Shown: positions 11,702 through 22,686 of the stretch, in pieces
Numbering within the stretch: the stretch's first letter is position 1
Layout: every line of letters starts with the position of its first letter
From: Mesostigma viride
Lineage: Eukaryota > Streptophyta > Mesostigmatophyceae > Mesostigmatales > Mesostigmataceae
Direction of reading: 5' to 3'
Assembly (NCBI GenBank): GCA_009746045.1
Contig: RPFO01000130.1
Location: 2,973,868-3,037,867 of the forward strand
DNA length: 64,000 nucleotides
Program-made: the position numbers and the translations under genes
The notes under the pieces: model-generated
Database searches by the model: none
Told to the model about the DNA's origin: nothing
The model's input: the letters and a program-made list of their open reading frames with translations, nothing else

Positions 11702-11834
11702 GGGTAAGGCTAGCCTTTTTGGACATAAAGTGTTCCCATGGGTAAGGATGGCCAGTTGAGGGCCACTTCCCGATGTGCTCTACTTATTGTTTTAATAAAG
11801 AGTCTGGTTACCCTGGAGTTCCACGGTTAATAGA
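11702..11834 (+). repeat. PAT terminal repeat B2
   Basis: Right terminal copy of B1, ending TTAATAGAA at the junction with the host octamer repeat. Host (GTGCAACG)n resumes at 11850-11907; 11908-12019 is unassigned AT-rich DNA. Confidence 0.92.
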
Positions 11835-12189
11835 AATGGTAGTTTTATGGTGCAACGGTGCAACGGTGCAACGGTGCAACGGTGCAACGGTGCAACGGTG
11901 CAACGGTGTGAAAACATGATGAGACACTTACCTCCTACCTTTGGACCTAAGAGAGGTACAAAATAACAAAGTTGAAAAAAAGTCAAATTGTACTAGTGGT
12001 GGAGTACAAATCCAGGTGTGCTTAGGGTCCATGCGTTGACAAGCATTAACCCCAGTCGCCACCCTCCCCCCCCCCCCCACACACCCACCCGCCCACCTCC
12101 AGCACTACCCTTCTCCACCCCCACCCCCACCCCCACCCCCCCGCTAATAGGGCAACGGCCCATTCTTAATTGGTATTGCAAGCTTTAAT

Positions 12190-13242
12190 GTGCGCACCCT
12201 CCCTGCAGATCCTTCTACGAGCGGCGGCACCCCAGCACGCCAACGCGTCGACGAGCTGATCGCCTTGTGCGCCGACTACAAGATCGCTGTCCTCGGGGTC
12301 CAGGAGCACCGACGCACCGTTGACCCTCAGCACGGGGTCAACGGTCTGCTGGTCGACGACCTGCGTGCGGGCTGGCAGTTCCACTATGGTGGCGGCGACG
12401 CGCCGGATCAAGGTGGTGTGGGCCTCTTGTGCTCGCCGGCAGCATCAGAGCAGCTCCAGTCCATCGTGCTGCGGTCCCCGCGTGTGCTAGTGGCCACTTT
12501 TTCGGCCACTGAGGGCCATTCACACCGCACGCTAACCGTTATCGTGGGATATGCACCACATGCGGGTCGAGCTCAGGCGGAACGTGATGCCTTGTTCAAC
12601 GCCCTCAAGGAGGAGGAGGCCAACATCCCAGCTCGGCACTTCCTGGTTATGCTGCTCGACGCCAACGCCACGCTGCCAGTTGGCACTGGGGGCGCTCAGT
12701 ACTCCCCAACCAACACGACAGCCAACGGTAACACGCCTTTATTTGCGAATCTGCTGGCAGAATCTGCGCTGGTTGCATGCAATGCTTCTTTCGCACGCCC
12801 CGCTGAGCAGCTTGCCACCTTTTGGGGGCCGTCCGATCGGGTGGTGTGCCTTGACTATATCTGCGTACGTCGGGCTCAGCGCCCCTCAGTTGTCGATGCT
12901 CGCGTCCTGCAAGATTCTGTCAGCACGGTGGAATCTGATCACCGTCTCGTGCTCGCTCGCATCAGATTGCGATTTCCTGGGGTGAAACCGTCGCGACAGC
13001 TGGTGCCTCAGCCAGATCTGAAGGTGCTCCGGATTGTGCTGAAGGATGCCGACAAGATGTCAGCAGCAGAGCAGGCCGCTATGTCGCACAGGGATGATTT
13101 CCTGGCCATATTCGACGCCCGGGGCAGCCGACAGCAGTTACACGCCATTTCGCCGCCGGGTGATATTTCAGTGATCCTCCGCGGTGTCGCTGCCAAGTAT
13201 CGCCTGGCTGCGCGCTCCCTCCCCACCTTGCCTCCGCGCTGA
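12190..13242 (+). pseudogene. LINE-A ORF2, endonuclease part
   Basis: An exonuclease-endonuclease-phosphatase fold is recognisable: FNVRTL at the start, QEHRR (catalytic Glu), GVGLLCSP, VGYAPH, LLDANAT, LDYICVRR and the C-terminal SDHRLVLARIR (Asp-His). It would nick target DNA to prime reverse transcription. The frame, about 350 codons, ends at a TGA (13240-13242) where LINE-B has a sense codon, so this copy cannot make the full endonuclease-RT protein. The family start probably lies further upstream; a 4-bp insertion near 12168 shifts that frame here. Confidence 0.88.
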
Positions 13243-15133
13243 CAGCTTGCTGTCCACCGTCACGCACCGACAGTGGTCGCCGCCAGGCAGATGCTCCGCC
13301 GCAACAGGGATCCGACCGCCAAACCTAGCTGGGCTGCAAGCAGCTCTGAGGGCCGCCTACGAGCAGGCCGAGAAGGTAGACGCTCAGCAGATGGTCAAGG
13401 ACCTGCGCAGCTGCCAGCAGAAGCACGACGGCAAAGGGGCCTGGTTCTGGTACAAGCGCCTCGGGCACCCGGACGGCCTCGGCCGGCCCCACCGCCACGA
13501 CGTCCCCGGCGCCCCAGCCAAGCGGCTTCGTACCTGCCGGGCCGCGGCCACGGCCGAGGTCGTGGGGACAGCTGCGCCGCCCCCGCCCCAGCTCCCAGCC
13601 GCCGCCGCCCGCCCGGCCGCCCTGGCCGGCCCCGCTGGGCCCCCGGCCCCGCCTAGGTCAGCGGCGGACTACCTAGTCCCCCCGCTGGTCGGCCCACTTG
13701 GCGACCCGTCCGACATGCCTCCTTTCACCTCTCGCGAGGTCACGGAGGCGGTCCAGCGCCTGCGTTATGACGCAGCCACCGGCTCTGACGAGATTCCTGC
13801 CGCAGTTGTAAAACTTGGCAGCCGAATTCGAGGACACAGGTGTTATGCTGCTCTTCCGGGACATCTGCAACCGCCTTCTGCTGTCGTCGCAACCACCTCC
13901 AGCGGCCTGGCAACACAGTTTTCGCACGATGCTGTACAAGAACAAGGGGTCGCCTGCCGACCCCGGCAACTACAGAGGGGTGTGCATTCAAAGCGCCCCC
14001 CTCAAGCTTCTTATGCGGCTCATCCTGAACCGCCTGCGCACGGCCCTGGATGGTCACCTCAGCGAGACTCAGCACGGCTTCCGTTCAGGTCGCAACACAG
14101 TACAGGCGCTCTTCGCTACTCGCCGACTGGTGGAGGAACTGCAACGCCTTCAGCCTGGTGAGTCCCCTTTGCACCTTGTGCTGGTGGACTTCATCAAAGC
14201 CTTCGATTCGGTTTTCTGGCCTGCGCTTTGGGACATCCTCGAGTTGTTCCGGATCCCCCGCCCCCTTATTGCTGTCATCCGCAACCTGTATGAAGGGTCC
14301 ACCACTTCGGTGCGCACTTCTTACGGGACCACGCCCCCATGCCCTTTACAGAAGGGTGTGTGGCAGGGCTGCGTGCTGTCCCCCTATACCTGTTCATTAT
14401 TGTGGTCGAATACGTAATGATTCAGGCGCGCAAGCGCTTTGCCCGCATCGTGGGTAGGGAACCAGGGGTGCAGGTCGCTAACAAATACTGGCATGGCCGA
14501 GCGGACACGGAGATTCGGCTGGCAGACATCATCTACGCAGACGACACCACCCTCTTCGAGGACACTGGGCACGTGCAGACATGGCTTGACTGCCTGGCTA
14601 TCGAGGCCCGTGCAGTGGGGCTTGAGGTCAGCAAGAAGACAGAGGCCCTCGCGGTTGGGCTCACTCAGCCACCGCCCGCCCTCTTTCTCCTTGAATTGAA
14701 TTGAATTGAATTGTAACATAACTCCGTTGGGAGTATATGTAGCACATAGCCCAGAGAAGGGGCATATGGCCTATCATACATTCTAAGCTACTTCCTGCAA
14801 GGGTGGGAATGTAAACAACACTTGCTCTAGGTGCACTAGGGCACCTGCACCACCCAGAGTTTCAGGCAACACCCAGCTAAGGGGAGCCTGTCATAGGTGG
14901 GGAAGATCAGCACAGCTATACAAAAGCTAGGGCATGGCTTCTCAGCAGGGAGTGACCCCCTGCATGGGCACGGCATAATTAAATAAAGCTAGGTATCATC
15001 TGGAGGGTGGCTCATCATAGGCACACATGTACATGACTAAAAATGCTAGGCATCAGCTGGTATAGTGCCTGTAGTAGGCGGGCATGTACAAGGCCACTGT
15101 CTATCTATTCTACACTACTGCTGCTGTATTCCC

Positions 15134-17307
15134 CTAGGCTGGGGCTTCTGGGGTCTCTGGGGCCGCGGGGGTCGAGGGGGTCGCGTGCCAGGGCTTGTGG
15201 CCGACGTAGATGGCCGCCCCCTTCCAGTATACCGGCTGGCCCGCCTTGGTCTGCCGGAGCTGGAGGTAGGTCGGCCATAGCTCCCGTCGCCGTTGTTGCT
15301 GCGCCAGGGTCAAGTCGTCGTCCACGGTGAAGGGAGTGTTCTCGAGCCGCTTGCGGCGTCTGAGGAACGAAACCTTGTCCGCTGGGCTGTCAAAGATGAG
15401 AAGCATTACAATTCGTTCAAGTGGCCCGCCGGAGCGGCTGTACAATTTTTCCCAGTGAGCGCGCTGCCAAGTGTACTTGTGGGCAAATTTTTAGGTGCCC
15501 CGTCACTTCGAGGTACTAAAAATTAGGCTACGGTACGAATTCAGCGAATTTCAGCGAATTTTCAGTCGAACCAAAGGAAGTGACGCCAACTACCAAAAAG
15601 TTTCCGTTACGAATTTTCAGCCCAACACTCGCGCAAAATGAAGTGACGGCAACTACCAAAACGTTTCCGTTACGAATTTTCACTCCCACACGTTTGCACA
15701 AGAGGAAGTGACGGCAACTACCAAAAAGTTTCCGTTGCGAATTTTCAGTCCCACACTTCGCGCAAATTTTAGTAGGGCTGCACGCAAGCTACCTTTCAAA
15801 ATTTTGCGCTAGTATGGAACGCATTTCATTCGTCTGGAGGAACGCTGCCCGCCAACTACCCCCGTTCAGAATGTTCCGCCAAAATTTACTTGAGATTTGG
15901 AAATCTGAACGTGCGCGCAAATTTTAGTAGGGCTGCACGCAAGCTACCTTTCAAAATTTTGCGCAAGTATGGAACGCAATTCATTCGTCCGGAGGAAGGC
16001 TGCTCGTCAACTGCCCCCGTTCAGAAAGTTGCGCCGAACTTTACTTGAGATTTGGAAATCTGAACGTGCGGTTGGAGTTTCGCGGGGAAACCCAAGTTCC
16101 CTAGTAATTCACCAATGACGCGCTTCGAACACTTGCCCGCTAAAACCTAAGCAGCCGCTCCGGCTGGCCACTTAAACGAAACTTGATGAAGCGGAGGCGC
16201 CCCTGCCTTACCCCGCGCGCGGGGGAGGCGGTGGGCGGTCAGCTTAATCTCACCAAGGAGGCCCATGCGTGCAAGGATTTTGCTCTCAAACGCACGTGCA
16301 AGCTTCTCGGAATTCTCACCTTCCACCAAGTCGAAGTTCTTGAGGATGGCGTTGAGGCTGCGCTTGGAGAGCTCGGCCTCCTCGCGGAGGTCAAGCGTCT
16401 GCCGTTGGAGCTGGGCTGCGACGGCGGAGGTGGTGGAGGTGGTATGTTGCTTAAGCATGTCCGCCCAGGTGGTAAAGGAGCATCGCCGGGGCTGGCTTGG
16501 CGGCAATGTCCTTCACCGCCTGGGCGGTGAGGCCTGCGGTGTTCTGCAGAACCTCGATAGCGATGGCGTTGTCCTTAAGACGCTGGTCGATGTCACGGAG
16601 CTGGGCGGTGATGGCGTCGGAGGTGGAGGTGGTGGCGGTGGAGGAGGCGAGGAGGGTGGAGGTGGCGGTGGAGATGGTGGAGGTGGCGGTGGAAAGGAGG
16701 GGAAGCTCGGCAGTCAGCGTGCCGCCGATGGCCGCCACATCTGCAGCAATGGGGTCCACGTGCTCCTCGAGGACCTCCTTAAGGAGTGAGCGGATGGAGG
16801 ATTCGGTTAAGGTGGTGGTGAGAGGCTTGGGGGGCCAAAGCTCCCCGATGGAGCGTCCAAGGAGGGTGAAAAGAGAGCGACTTGCTGGAGGTAGGGGCGG
16901 TGGAGGCTGGGAATGGTGTCGAAACAGGGGATACGAATCCAGCGAGGGTCAAAGAGGCGACCTTGGTTGAAGAGCTGCTTGCATAGTGCAAGAAGCGAGG
17001 CGTGCGTTCCATGAAACACGCAGACCAGGATGCGTTCCGTGGTAAGCGTGTCAAGGAAGCCGGGCTGGCTGGCTTCGGCGACAAAGTCGGCCGCTACCCA
17101 ACTCGGCTCGGCAGAGCGACTGCGCTTGGGTTCAGGCGACGCTGCGGGCGAGGCGGGCTCAGCAGGGGGCTGGGCGACCACTAGAGCTTGGCTAGTGGCG
17201 CCGCTGCCTTCTGGGCCGGTTGGCGAAGCTGCAGCCGGGGCTGCAGACGTATTTTCATTGCTGAGCGCAGCCGCCAGGCTGCGTTGCGTCGAGAGGCGTT
17301 TGCTCAT
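15134..17307 (-). pseudogene. ORF1-like nucleic-acid-binding protein of F-1 (frameshifted, interrupted)
   Basis: Starts with MSKRLSTQRSLAAAL at 17307 and runs through a Pro/Ala/Ser-rich N-terminus. A coiled-coil-like segment follows (DAITAQLRDIDQRLKDNAIA; then QLQRQTLDLREEAELSKRS), then a C-terminal domain with RKRLENTPFTVDDDLTLAQQ and RRRELWPTYLQLRQTKAGQP. The last part resembles the C-terminal domain of L1-type ORF1 proteins (a known RNA-binding trimer); that match is by eye. Several frame changes and the insertion at 15405-16187 disable this copy. The protein would coat element RNA. Confidence 0.7.
15405..16187. mobile_element. 783-bp non-autonomous DNA transposon with 36-bp imperfect inverted ends
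   Basis: Both ends read AT..A...TTCGTT(C/T)AAGTGGCC then a GCCGGAGCGGCTG block, inverted. A 5-bp GAAGC occurs on both sides (15400-15404 and 16188-16192), and the uninterrupted homologous site exists in F-4 near 52890. Inside are about three copies of a 60-bp unit with AACTACCAAAA(A/C)GTTTCCG (15580-15750) and two of a ~150-bp unit (15760-16070). No ORF; superfamily not assignable. Confidence 0.8.
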
Positions 17308-18266
17308 CGTATAGTGCGTTATAGCTTCGGAAAATTATATCAGCATGTGCGTCTAAGAAAGACGAAGCGATTGTGATATTCACAGCTGAATTCGGTGCTC
17401 AAACGTGAAAGTTATGAGCTCCGACAGCCATGGCTATACCTCGTGGCTCGTGGCTCGTGGCTCGTTAGGCACTCTTTCTCCTTGACGGCTCACGAGTCCT
17501 GTATCGGGACCGCGTCAAGCTGCTGGGCAGCCTGCTCCCCAGCTGCGAGGTTGATGTGGACCATCGCATCTCCCTCGCCTGGCACGCTTTACGCCAGTAC
17601 CGGGCCCTGTGGCGCAAGCCCCTGGGCAAGATCGAGAAACAGGACATGTTCAAGGTCCTCGTCCTTCCTGTTCTCACGTATGGGGCCGAGACGTGGACCC
17701 TCACCGCCGACCTGGCCCGCAAGCTGGACGGCGCGGTCACCAACATGCTGCGTTCCATTTTCAGAGTAGGATATGCTGCTCATGTCCAAAATGAGGACCT
17801 GTACCAGGGCATGCCATATATCACCAGCACCATTAAGCAGCGACGCCTGCAGCTAGTAGGGCACTTAGCTCGTACCAACCAGGTAGACACCTCACGTGGC
17901 CCCCCCGCAGGACTGCGACCAGCTCAGCCTGGCCGGCACCTCCTGACGTGGGCCGGGCCCAGTGATGTTAGACGCCGCAAGGCCCGCACCTTCCAAGACC
18001 AGCTAGTAGAGGACATGGGGGGCCTAGGCCTCTCCGTGATTTGGACGAAGATGATGGACAAGGCCAAGTGGGCCCAGGTCGTAGAGGACAACGAGCCCCC
18101 CCCTGTGGGGAAGCGCCCGCGTGTGCAAACCCGCGGGAGGCACGCCAGACAGCTCCCCTAGGGCAGCGTGAGGCTGTCTAGATAGATGTTGTAGTTAGAA
18201 TGCTGTTAGATAGATGTCGTAGGTAGCTGATGTAGAACGATTAGACCGGTAGGACTGTTTGCACCC

Positions 18267-18455
18267 ATCCATCCATCCATCCATCCATCCATCCATCCAT
18301 CCATCCATCCATCCATCCATCCATCCATCCATCCATCCATCCATCCATCCATCCATCCATCCATCCATCCATCCATCCATCCATCCATCCATCCATCCAT
18401 CCATCCATCCATCCATCCATCCATCCATCCATCCATCCATCCATCCATCCATCCA
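18267..18455. repeat. (CCAT)n microsatellite in the LINE-A 3' UTR
   Basis: About 189 bp of pure CCAT following the GACTGTTTGCACC motif that ends each LINE-A/B/C 3' UTR. A shorter version stands at the same place in the other copies. 18456-18488 is unassigned. Confidence 0.95.
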
Positions 18456-18684
18456 TATAGATGCATGCAGGACATCGACTATCGTTTACGGTGTGGCGAG
18501 CTATGGATGCCGAGAATGCTCATAACTTTTACATCCGGGCATGAAATTTGGTCGGGTAAATTGCAGTAGAAGCGTCTTTTGATGACGAACACGATGATAT
18601 AATTTTCAGCCGCCATCGCCCAAGATTTAGCGCAATATCAAAAAACGCAGCACAGGCAGGGTTCGTATTTTCCCGGCACCAGCT

Positions 18685-20028
18685 ATGGCAGAAACTCCGT
18701 CAACCGCCTCCCATACTCTCTCCGAGGGGGAGGCTTCAGCGCCCAACACGATTACGCAACTAATTGCAGATGCGGAAACCATTGCGACGCAGCCCCGGGC
18801 CAGCGAGGCAGCCATTACCGCCTCCTCCAAGCGGCTTTGCGTCACCCCAGCCGACGAGATGGATCGCCAGGTCCCTTTGCCATCGTCTTCTCAACCCAGC
18901 GAGGCCACCCCCATTGACGAGGACGCCGACGACGCCGACGACGAAGACGCTGAGTTTGACCCAGCATCCTTCATGCCTGGCCAGGTTGTCGACGAGCACC
19001 GGTTAATTCTTTTCGCTCACCGCTGAGCAGGCGCAGGCCATCCTGCACCTCATGAACGACAACGACATTCCGATCTATTTTCCTAGCTCTGCTGGCGATA
19101 CCATTTCAGTGGACGACCTCAAATACATGGAGGAGCCACAGCTTCGACTTTCTGTTTTCCTGAGCCACGCGCAGGCCCCTTGCCTCCGGGCCCTCTTTGC
19201 CGCTTTCGAGGACGCCGAGCACGGCACCGCCAACACCCCTGATGCTTCCCCGGAAGCAGACCTGCACAAGCTCAATCAGAAAGTCGCAGACATGGCTGCC
19301 CAACTCGGCGCCTTCAGTCCACCGCTATCCGTCAAGACACTGCTGAGCTCCAATTCAGCATTGCCGAGGTCAAGGCCGCCCTGGCCACACCTCCCCAGCC
19401 AGCCGCCCCCGCACCCACCAGCTATGCTAACGTGGTAAAACAGACGGACATTGCCAACCTGATGGAGGATGCCGCACGCAGGGGGGGTGCAGCCCACAAG
19501 ACTGCTGTCGAGGAGGACCAGCGCTCACGCAGTATAGTGGTCCGGTATTTCCAGGTCGTGCAGCAGCCAGAAACGGGCCTGATGCTAGCGCAACGCCTGT
19601 ACCAGAGCCTCATCGTGGGCCGGCTGAACCTGGGCAACGAACGCATCCGCATTGAGTCGGCAGCCTGGATGGCGGGCCAGCCTGGCCCCATCCGGGTGAC
19701 CTTCGCGAATGTGGCCAGCAAGGTGAAGGTACTCCAGGCCCGCAAGCTCCTAGGCGGGAGAAACGCGCCGAGCCTCGACGACCTCCTCTCCCCGGCCCAG
19801 CTAGTCATCAAGAACGGTCTGCTGGGCAGCGACGTGGCGATCAAGGCCAGGAATGAAGGCCAGAAGGTCTACGTCCGCCTCGTCCACCACACCCCCGTGC
19901 TCTTCATCAACGGCCAGCGCACGGAGGCGCAGGCTCCTAACAAGCGGCACAAGTCGGGCCGTACCAGGCCCGCCCCAGCTGCGTCATCATCGTCTACGCA
20001 CGTCCCGGGTATGGATGGCGCCCGGTAA
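18685..20028 (+). pseudogene. LINE-C ORF1 (frameshifted)
   Basis: Homologue of the open 442-aa ORF1 of LINE-B, opening with the same MAETPSTASHTLSEGEASAP at 18685. It is broken near 19010 and 19315 into three frames (18685-19026, 19052-19438, 19432-20028). The last piece retains the RRM-like core RSIVVRYFQV, LGNERIRIESAAWM, IRVTFANVASKVKVLQARKL, and the C-terminal domain ending VPGMDGAR. It also differs from LINE-B by codon-size indels, for example in the acidic stretch near 18925-18955. Confidence 0.85.
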
Positions 20029-20439
20029 GGGCACACCCTCGCGGCCTCGCGGTACAATAGGCTTTGGGCACAGCCTTTATAAACAAGCCCCTTCCCATCC
20101 TCATGTCGCACCCGGCGTGCGAGCATGATCAGGATGCAAGGTCGCCAGGCACGCCACGGTCAACCTTCCCGCCAATTTACCAGCCTCACACGCCTCCTAG
20201 CCCGCCTTGAGCGGGATGAGGCCCAGTCGACACGCCGGCGACCCCAGCCAGGACGGAGACAACGCATATCCGCCCTGAAAGAAAGATTCCATGCGTTGAC
20301 AAGCATTAACCCCAATCGCCACCCCCCCCCCCCCCCCCCCCCCCCCCCCACCCCCACCTCCAGCACTACCCTTCTCCACCCCCACCCCCACCCCCCCGCT
20401 AATAGGGCAACGGCCCATTCTTGGTATTGCAAGCTTAAC

Positions 20440-20803
20440 GTGCGCACCCTCCCTGCAGATCCTTCTACGAGCGGCGGCACCCCAGCACGCCAACGCGTCG
20501 ACGAGCTGATCGCCCTGTGCGCCGACAACAAGATCGCTGTCCTTGGGGTCCAGGAGCACCGACGCACCGTTGACCCTCAGCACGGGGTCAACGGTCTGCT
20601 GGTCGACGACCTGCGTGCGGGCTGGCGGTTCCACTATGGTGGCGGCGACGCGCCGGGCCAAGGAGGTGTGGGCCTCTTGTGCTCGCCGGCAGCATCAGAG
20701 CAGCTCCAGTCCATCGTGCTGCGGTCCCCGCGTGTGCTAGTGGCCACTTTTTCGGCCACTGAGGGCCATTCACACCACACGCTAACCGTTATCGTGGGAT
20801 TAA
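20440..20803 (+). pseudogene. LINE-C endonuclease, N-terminal fragment
   Basis: About 120 codons of the endonuclease (VRTLPADPSTS, VQEHRR, GVGLLCSPAAS, LTVIVG) are preserved in frame with ORF1's leader, then cut off by transposon E. Confidence 0.85.
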
Positions 20804-22686
20804 TTAAGGTGAGGGTCCGGGCGCGAATTTTTTGGCGCCGAAAAAATTCGCGGTACCCGTCCCTACCGTGAAAAAGTGGTGCACGGTGCGCGCACCCCTA
20901 GCGGAGCTGGCCATGGCGACGGCTTTCAGGCAAAACTAGACAAATATAACAAGCGGAATGCAGAGAAATTGCGAGAATCTTGAAGGCGATGAGTTTATGA
21001 TATCATTTCATCGCTAAGTTTGTGCGCTTTGCAATGTCGATAATTTTATTGATGACCATCGCCGCGGGGGTCCAATCCGAAATTTTCGTCGCGAGGAATA
21101 AATAAGAATGCACGCTGGCGGCGGTGATTGTCAGGTTTTATGGGCTTTACTTAGCGTCAAGGATGCGTTTGCATTGTCAATAGATAATCCAAAAGAAATT
21201 CGCCGGGGTTTTTCAAGATTTCCGTCATTTTCGGTAAGACACTGTCCAGGCTCGCCGGATGCGCGTCTCATCCTTCCATGGAAGGTTGGTCTTTCTTGCG
21301 CCACTGGGCATATGACACTGCCGGTAATGGTACGATCCCGTGCTTAGCGTCCCCCTATGAATGTTTCGCTTCTTTAAATGGTTGTCAACGCAAGTTTTCG
21401 CCTTCTATCCGCGCAGTTAGCGCCAGGTAGCATGCCATTCCGTGATGCGCATCGCCAGATTCCTGGCAGCTTTCAGTGATTTTATCTAGGTTGCATCGCT
21501 GGGACGTGTCAAATCATGAGCCGTGGCATGTTGGCAAGTTGTAAGGGATTTGTCGAGTGGTTTCCTGGAAGGTAAAAACACTCAGTTTTGTATGAATATT
21601 GACGCAGCCTTTCTTAGCAGTGGTTTCAGTGTGCTTAGAGTGTGCACAAGGTTGAGGTTGTTTCTTTGCAAACAATCGCGCTGAAAAGAAAAGCTATAGT
21701 GGGCGTTCTGAGGGGCATATTGCATGGGTGGAACTGCATGTAGGTAGGGGATACCGTTGTTTTCTTGGCCTCTCTCCCACTGAATTATGAGACAGCCCTG
21801 TCATATGCTAGCAAGGCAAAGTAACCATGGTAAGAAGCCCGGGCACGCAGCATTTATGATTAGTATGCTTTCTCTGTGGACTGTCTGTTGTTCCCCTTGG
21901 TTGGGCAATCAGTGGATATGGCTTTCTAGGGTCTATTTGCATTGGACACCTTGGTTTTGGTATGATGATCACAGCATACGCCTAGAATTTGCTTCAGAAG
22001 TGCTGGCTAGACATGTAGAGCTACCTGCCTTGTTGCTGTGCACACACCCATGAGGTTGCCCGTGCCAAGGTAAGGCAAGGGCACATGAGGTGCCCAGCCA
22101 CCTCCTTGTACGTTGTGCTCGAATTGGGCATGGTCTGGAGCCATTTGGATGGCATAGAAAGTGTTAGTGTGCCTTAATACTCACTATTGCCTTCCTTAGC
22201 GGCTGCACAGGTGGCCAACTGCCAAACGCTATAACTTCCACGTTTGTAGTCAGAATGAGCTCAAACTTTGTGGGATTGTGTATGCCTATGTCTAGTATTT
22301 GTGTATATCTCCCCAGGGTCAAATTGTGTGTCTATGATTTGTTTTATTTTTTTCAGCCCAAAAAAGTACCTCTTTTGGGGGAAAATTAATAACTGATGAA
22401 ATACTCACCATTTTGGGGTGCCAATTAGGTGGAAAATTTCCAAACTGGGGCAACTAAATGGGAATATATTGAAACATGCAAAAAGGTGCCCCCATTGTCC
22501 TAGGCAGAATGTGCCATAAATAGCGTCTTTTGCTATTTTTAGCACAATACGAGCGTGTAACTGTGCATACCACCCTCAACAAGTGGTGGGATGGACCCCC
22601 ATACATCCTATTTACATGCCAAAATCATCTCTTGGGTCCCCCCAGGTCAACAGTACATGTTATTCCATGGTATGGTTTCAGGGGGG

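Larger units (their letters stand above)
6449..11834 (+). mobile_element. PAT/Kangaroo-type tyrosine-recombinase (DIRS-order) retrotransposon
   Basis: A 5.4-kb element with the split direct repeat layout of PAT-type elements: A1 (6449-6827), ORFs, B1 (11156-11288), A2 (11289-11668), B2 (11702-11834). It encodes a gag-like protein, a reverse transcriptase with RNase H, and a tyrosine recombinase, but no DDE integrase or endonuclease. The empty site, inferred from a neighbouring copy of the host repeat, shows insertion without target duplication beyond ambiguous A residues, as expected for recombinase-mediated integration. A1 and A2 differ at about two positions and B1 and B2 look identical, so the insertion is young. 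Kangaroo in Volvox and TOC3 in Chlamydomonas are the best known algal relatives; assignment below order level is inference. Confidence 0.93.
14695..17471 (-). mobile_element. F-1: ORF1-only non-LTR retrotransposon nested in LINE-A
   Basis: Bounded by a 14-bp target duplication CTCTTTCTCCTTGA (14681-14694 and 17472-17485) whose single copy restores the LINE-A reading frame region. Orientation is minus: the 5' end carries a GGCTCGTGGCTCGTGG-type repeat at about 17470, and the 3' end has a stem-loop CTCCCAACGGAG and an (ATTCA)n tail at 14695-14715. Only one gene, ORF1-like, is present; no endonuclease or reverse transcriptase. A 783-bp DNA transposon lies inside it (15405-16187). Confidence 0.88.
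13300..18161 (+). pseudogene. LINE-A ORF2, reverse transcriptase and C-terminal part (split)
   Basis: Comparison with LINE-B shows a +4 insertion near 13331, a +1 near 13817 and a +2 near 14387. RT motifs are nevertheless clear: LYKNKGSPADPGNYRGVCIQ, HGFRSGRNTVQALFA, LVDFIKAFDSVFW, GVWQGCVLSP and the catalytic YADD at 14534-14545. At 14694 the F-1 insertion cuts the gene. It resumes at 17472 with RVLYRDRVKLLGS and VLTYGAETWTL, ending at the TAG near 18161. The C-terminus (KRPRVQTRGRHARQLP) is basic. It once encoded the element's polymerase. Confidence 0.9.
12020..18455 (+). mobile_element. LINE-A: 5'-truncated APE-type non-LTR retrotransposon, interrupted by F-1
   Basis: Starts inside the family's inter-ORF leader (TCCATGCGTTGACAAGC, also in LINE-B and LINE-C), so ORF1 is missing. 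It contains an apurinic-type endonuclease, a reverse transcriptase with YADD and a C-terminal region, then a 3' UTR running into (CCAT)n. The reverse transcriptase is split at 14694 by F-1 and resumes at 17472. Several indels and a premature TGA show it is dead. Confidence 0.9.
18489..20803 (+). mobile_element. LINE-C: 5' half of a LINE-A/B family element
   Basis: Begins at ACGGTGTGGCGAGC like LINE-B (53717) and runs through 5' UTR, ORF1 and leader into the endonuclease, where it stops at ATCGTGGGAT next to transposon E (TTAA at 20804). Beyond E only the LINE 3' UTR is found (24605-24971), so most of ORF2 was deleted before or during the E insertion. Confidence 0.85.

Noticed and set aside
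11289-11834. LTR of an LTR retrotransposon
   Set aside because: The repeats are split (A1 ... B1-A2-B2), there is no integrase, and a tyrosine recombinase is present, so this is a PAT-type element.
18195-18525. MDGW-repeat and HPSI-repeat frames (also at 24573-24955)
   Set aside because: (CCAT)n microsatellite without stops; lies in LINE 3' UTRs.
22530-22686. N-terminal extension of the LINE-D frame
   Set aside because: This stretch belongs to transposon E, upstream of LINE-D's target duplication; the open frame there is chance.
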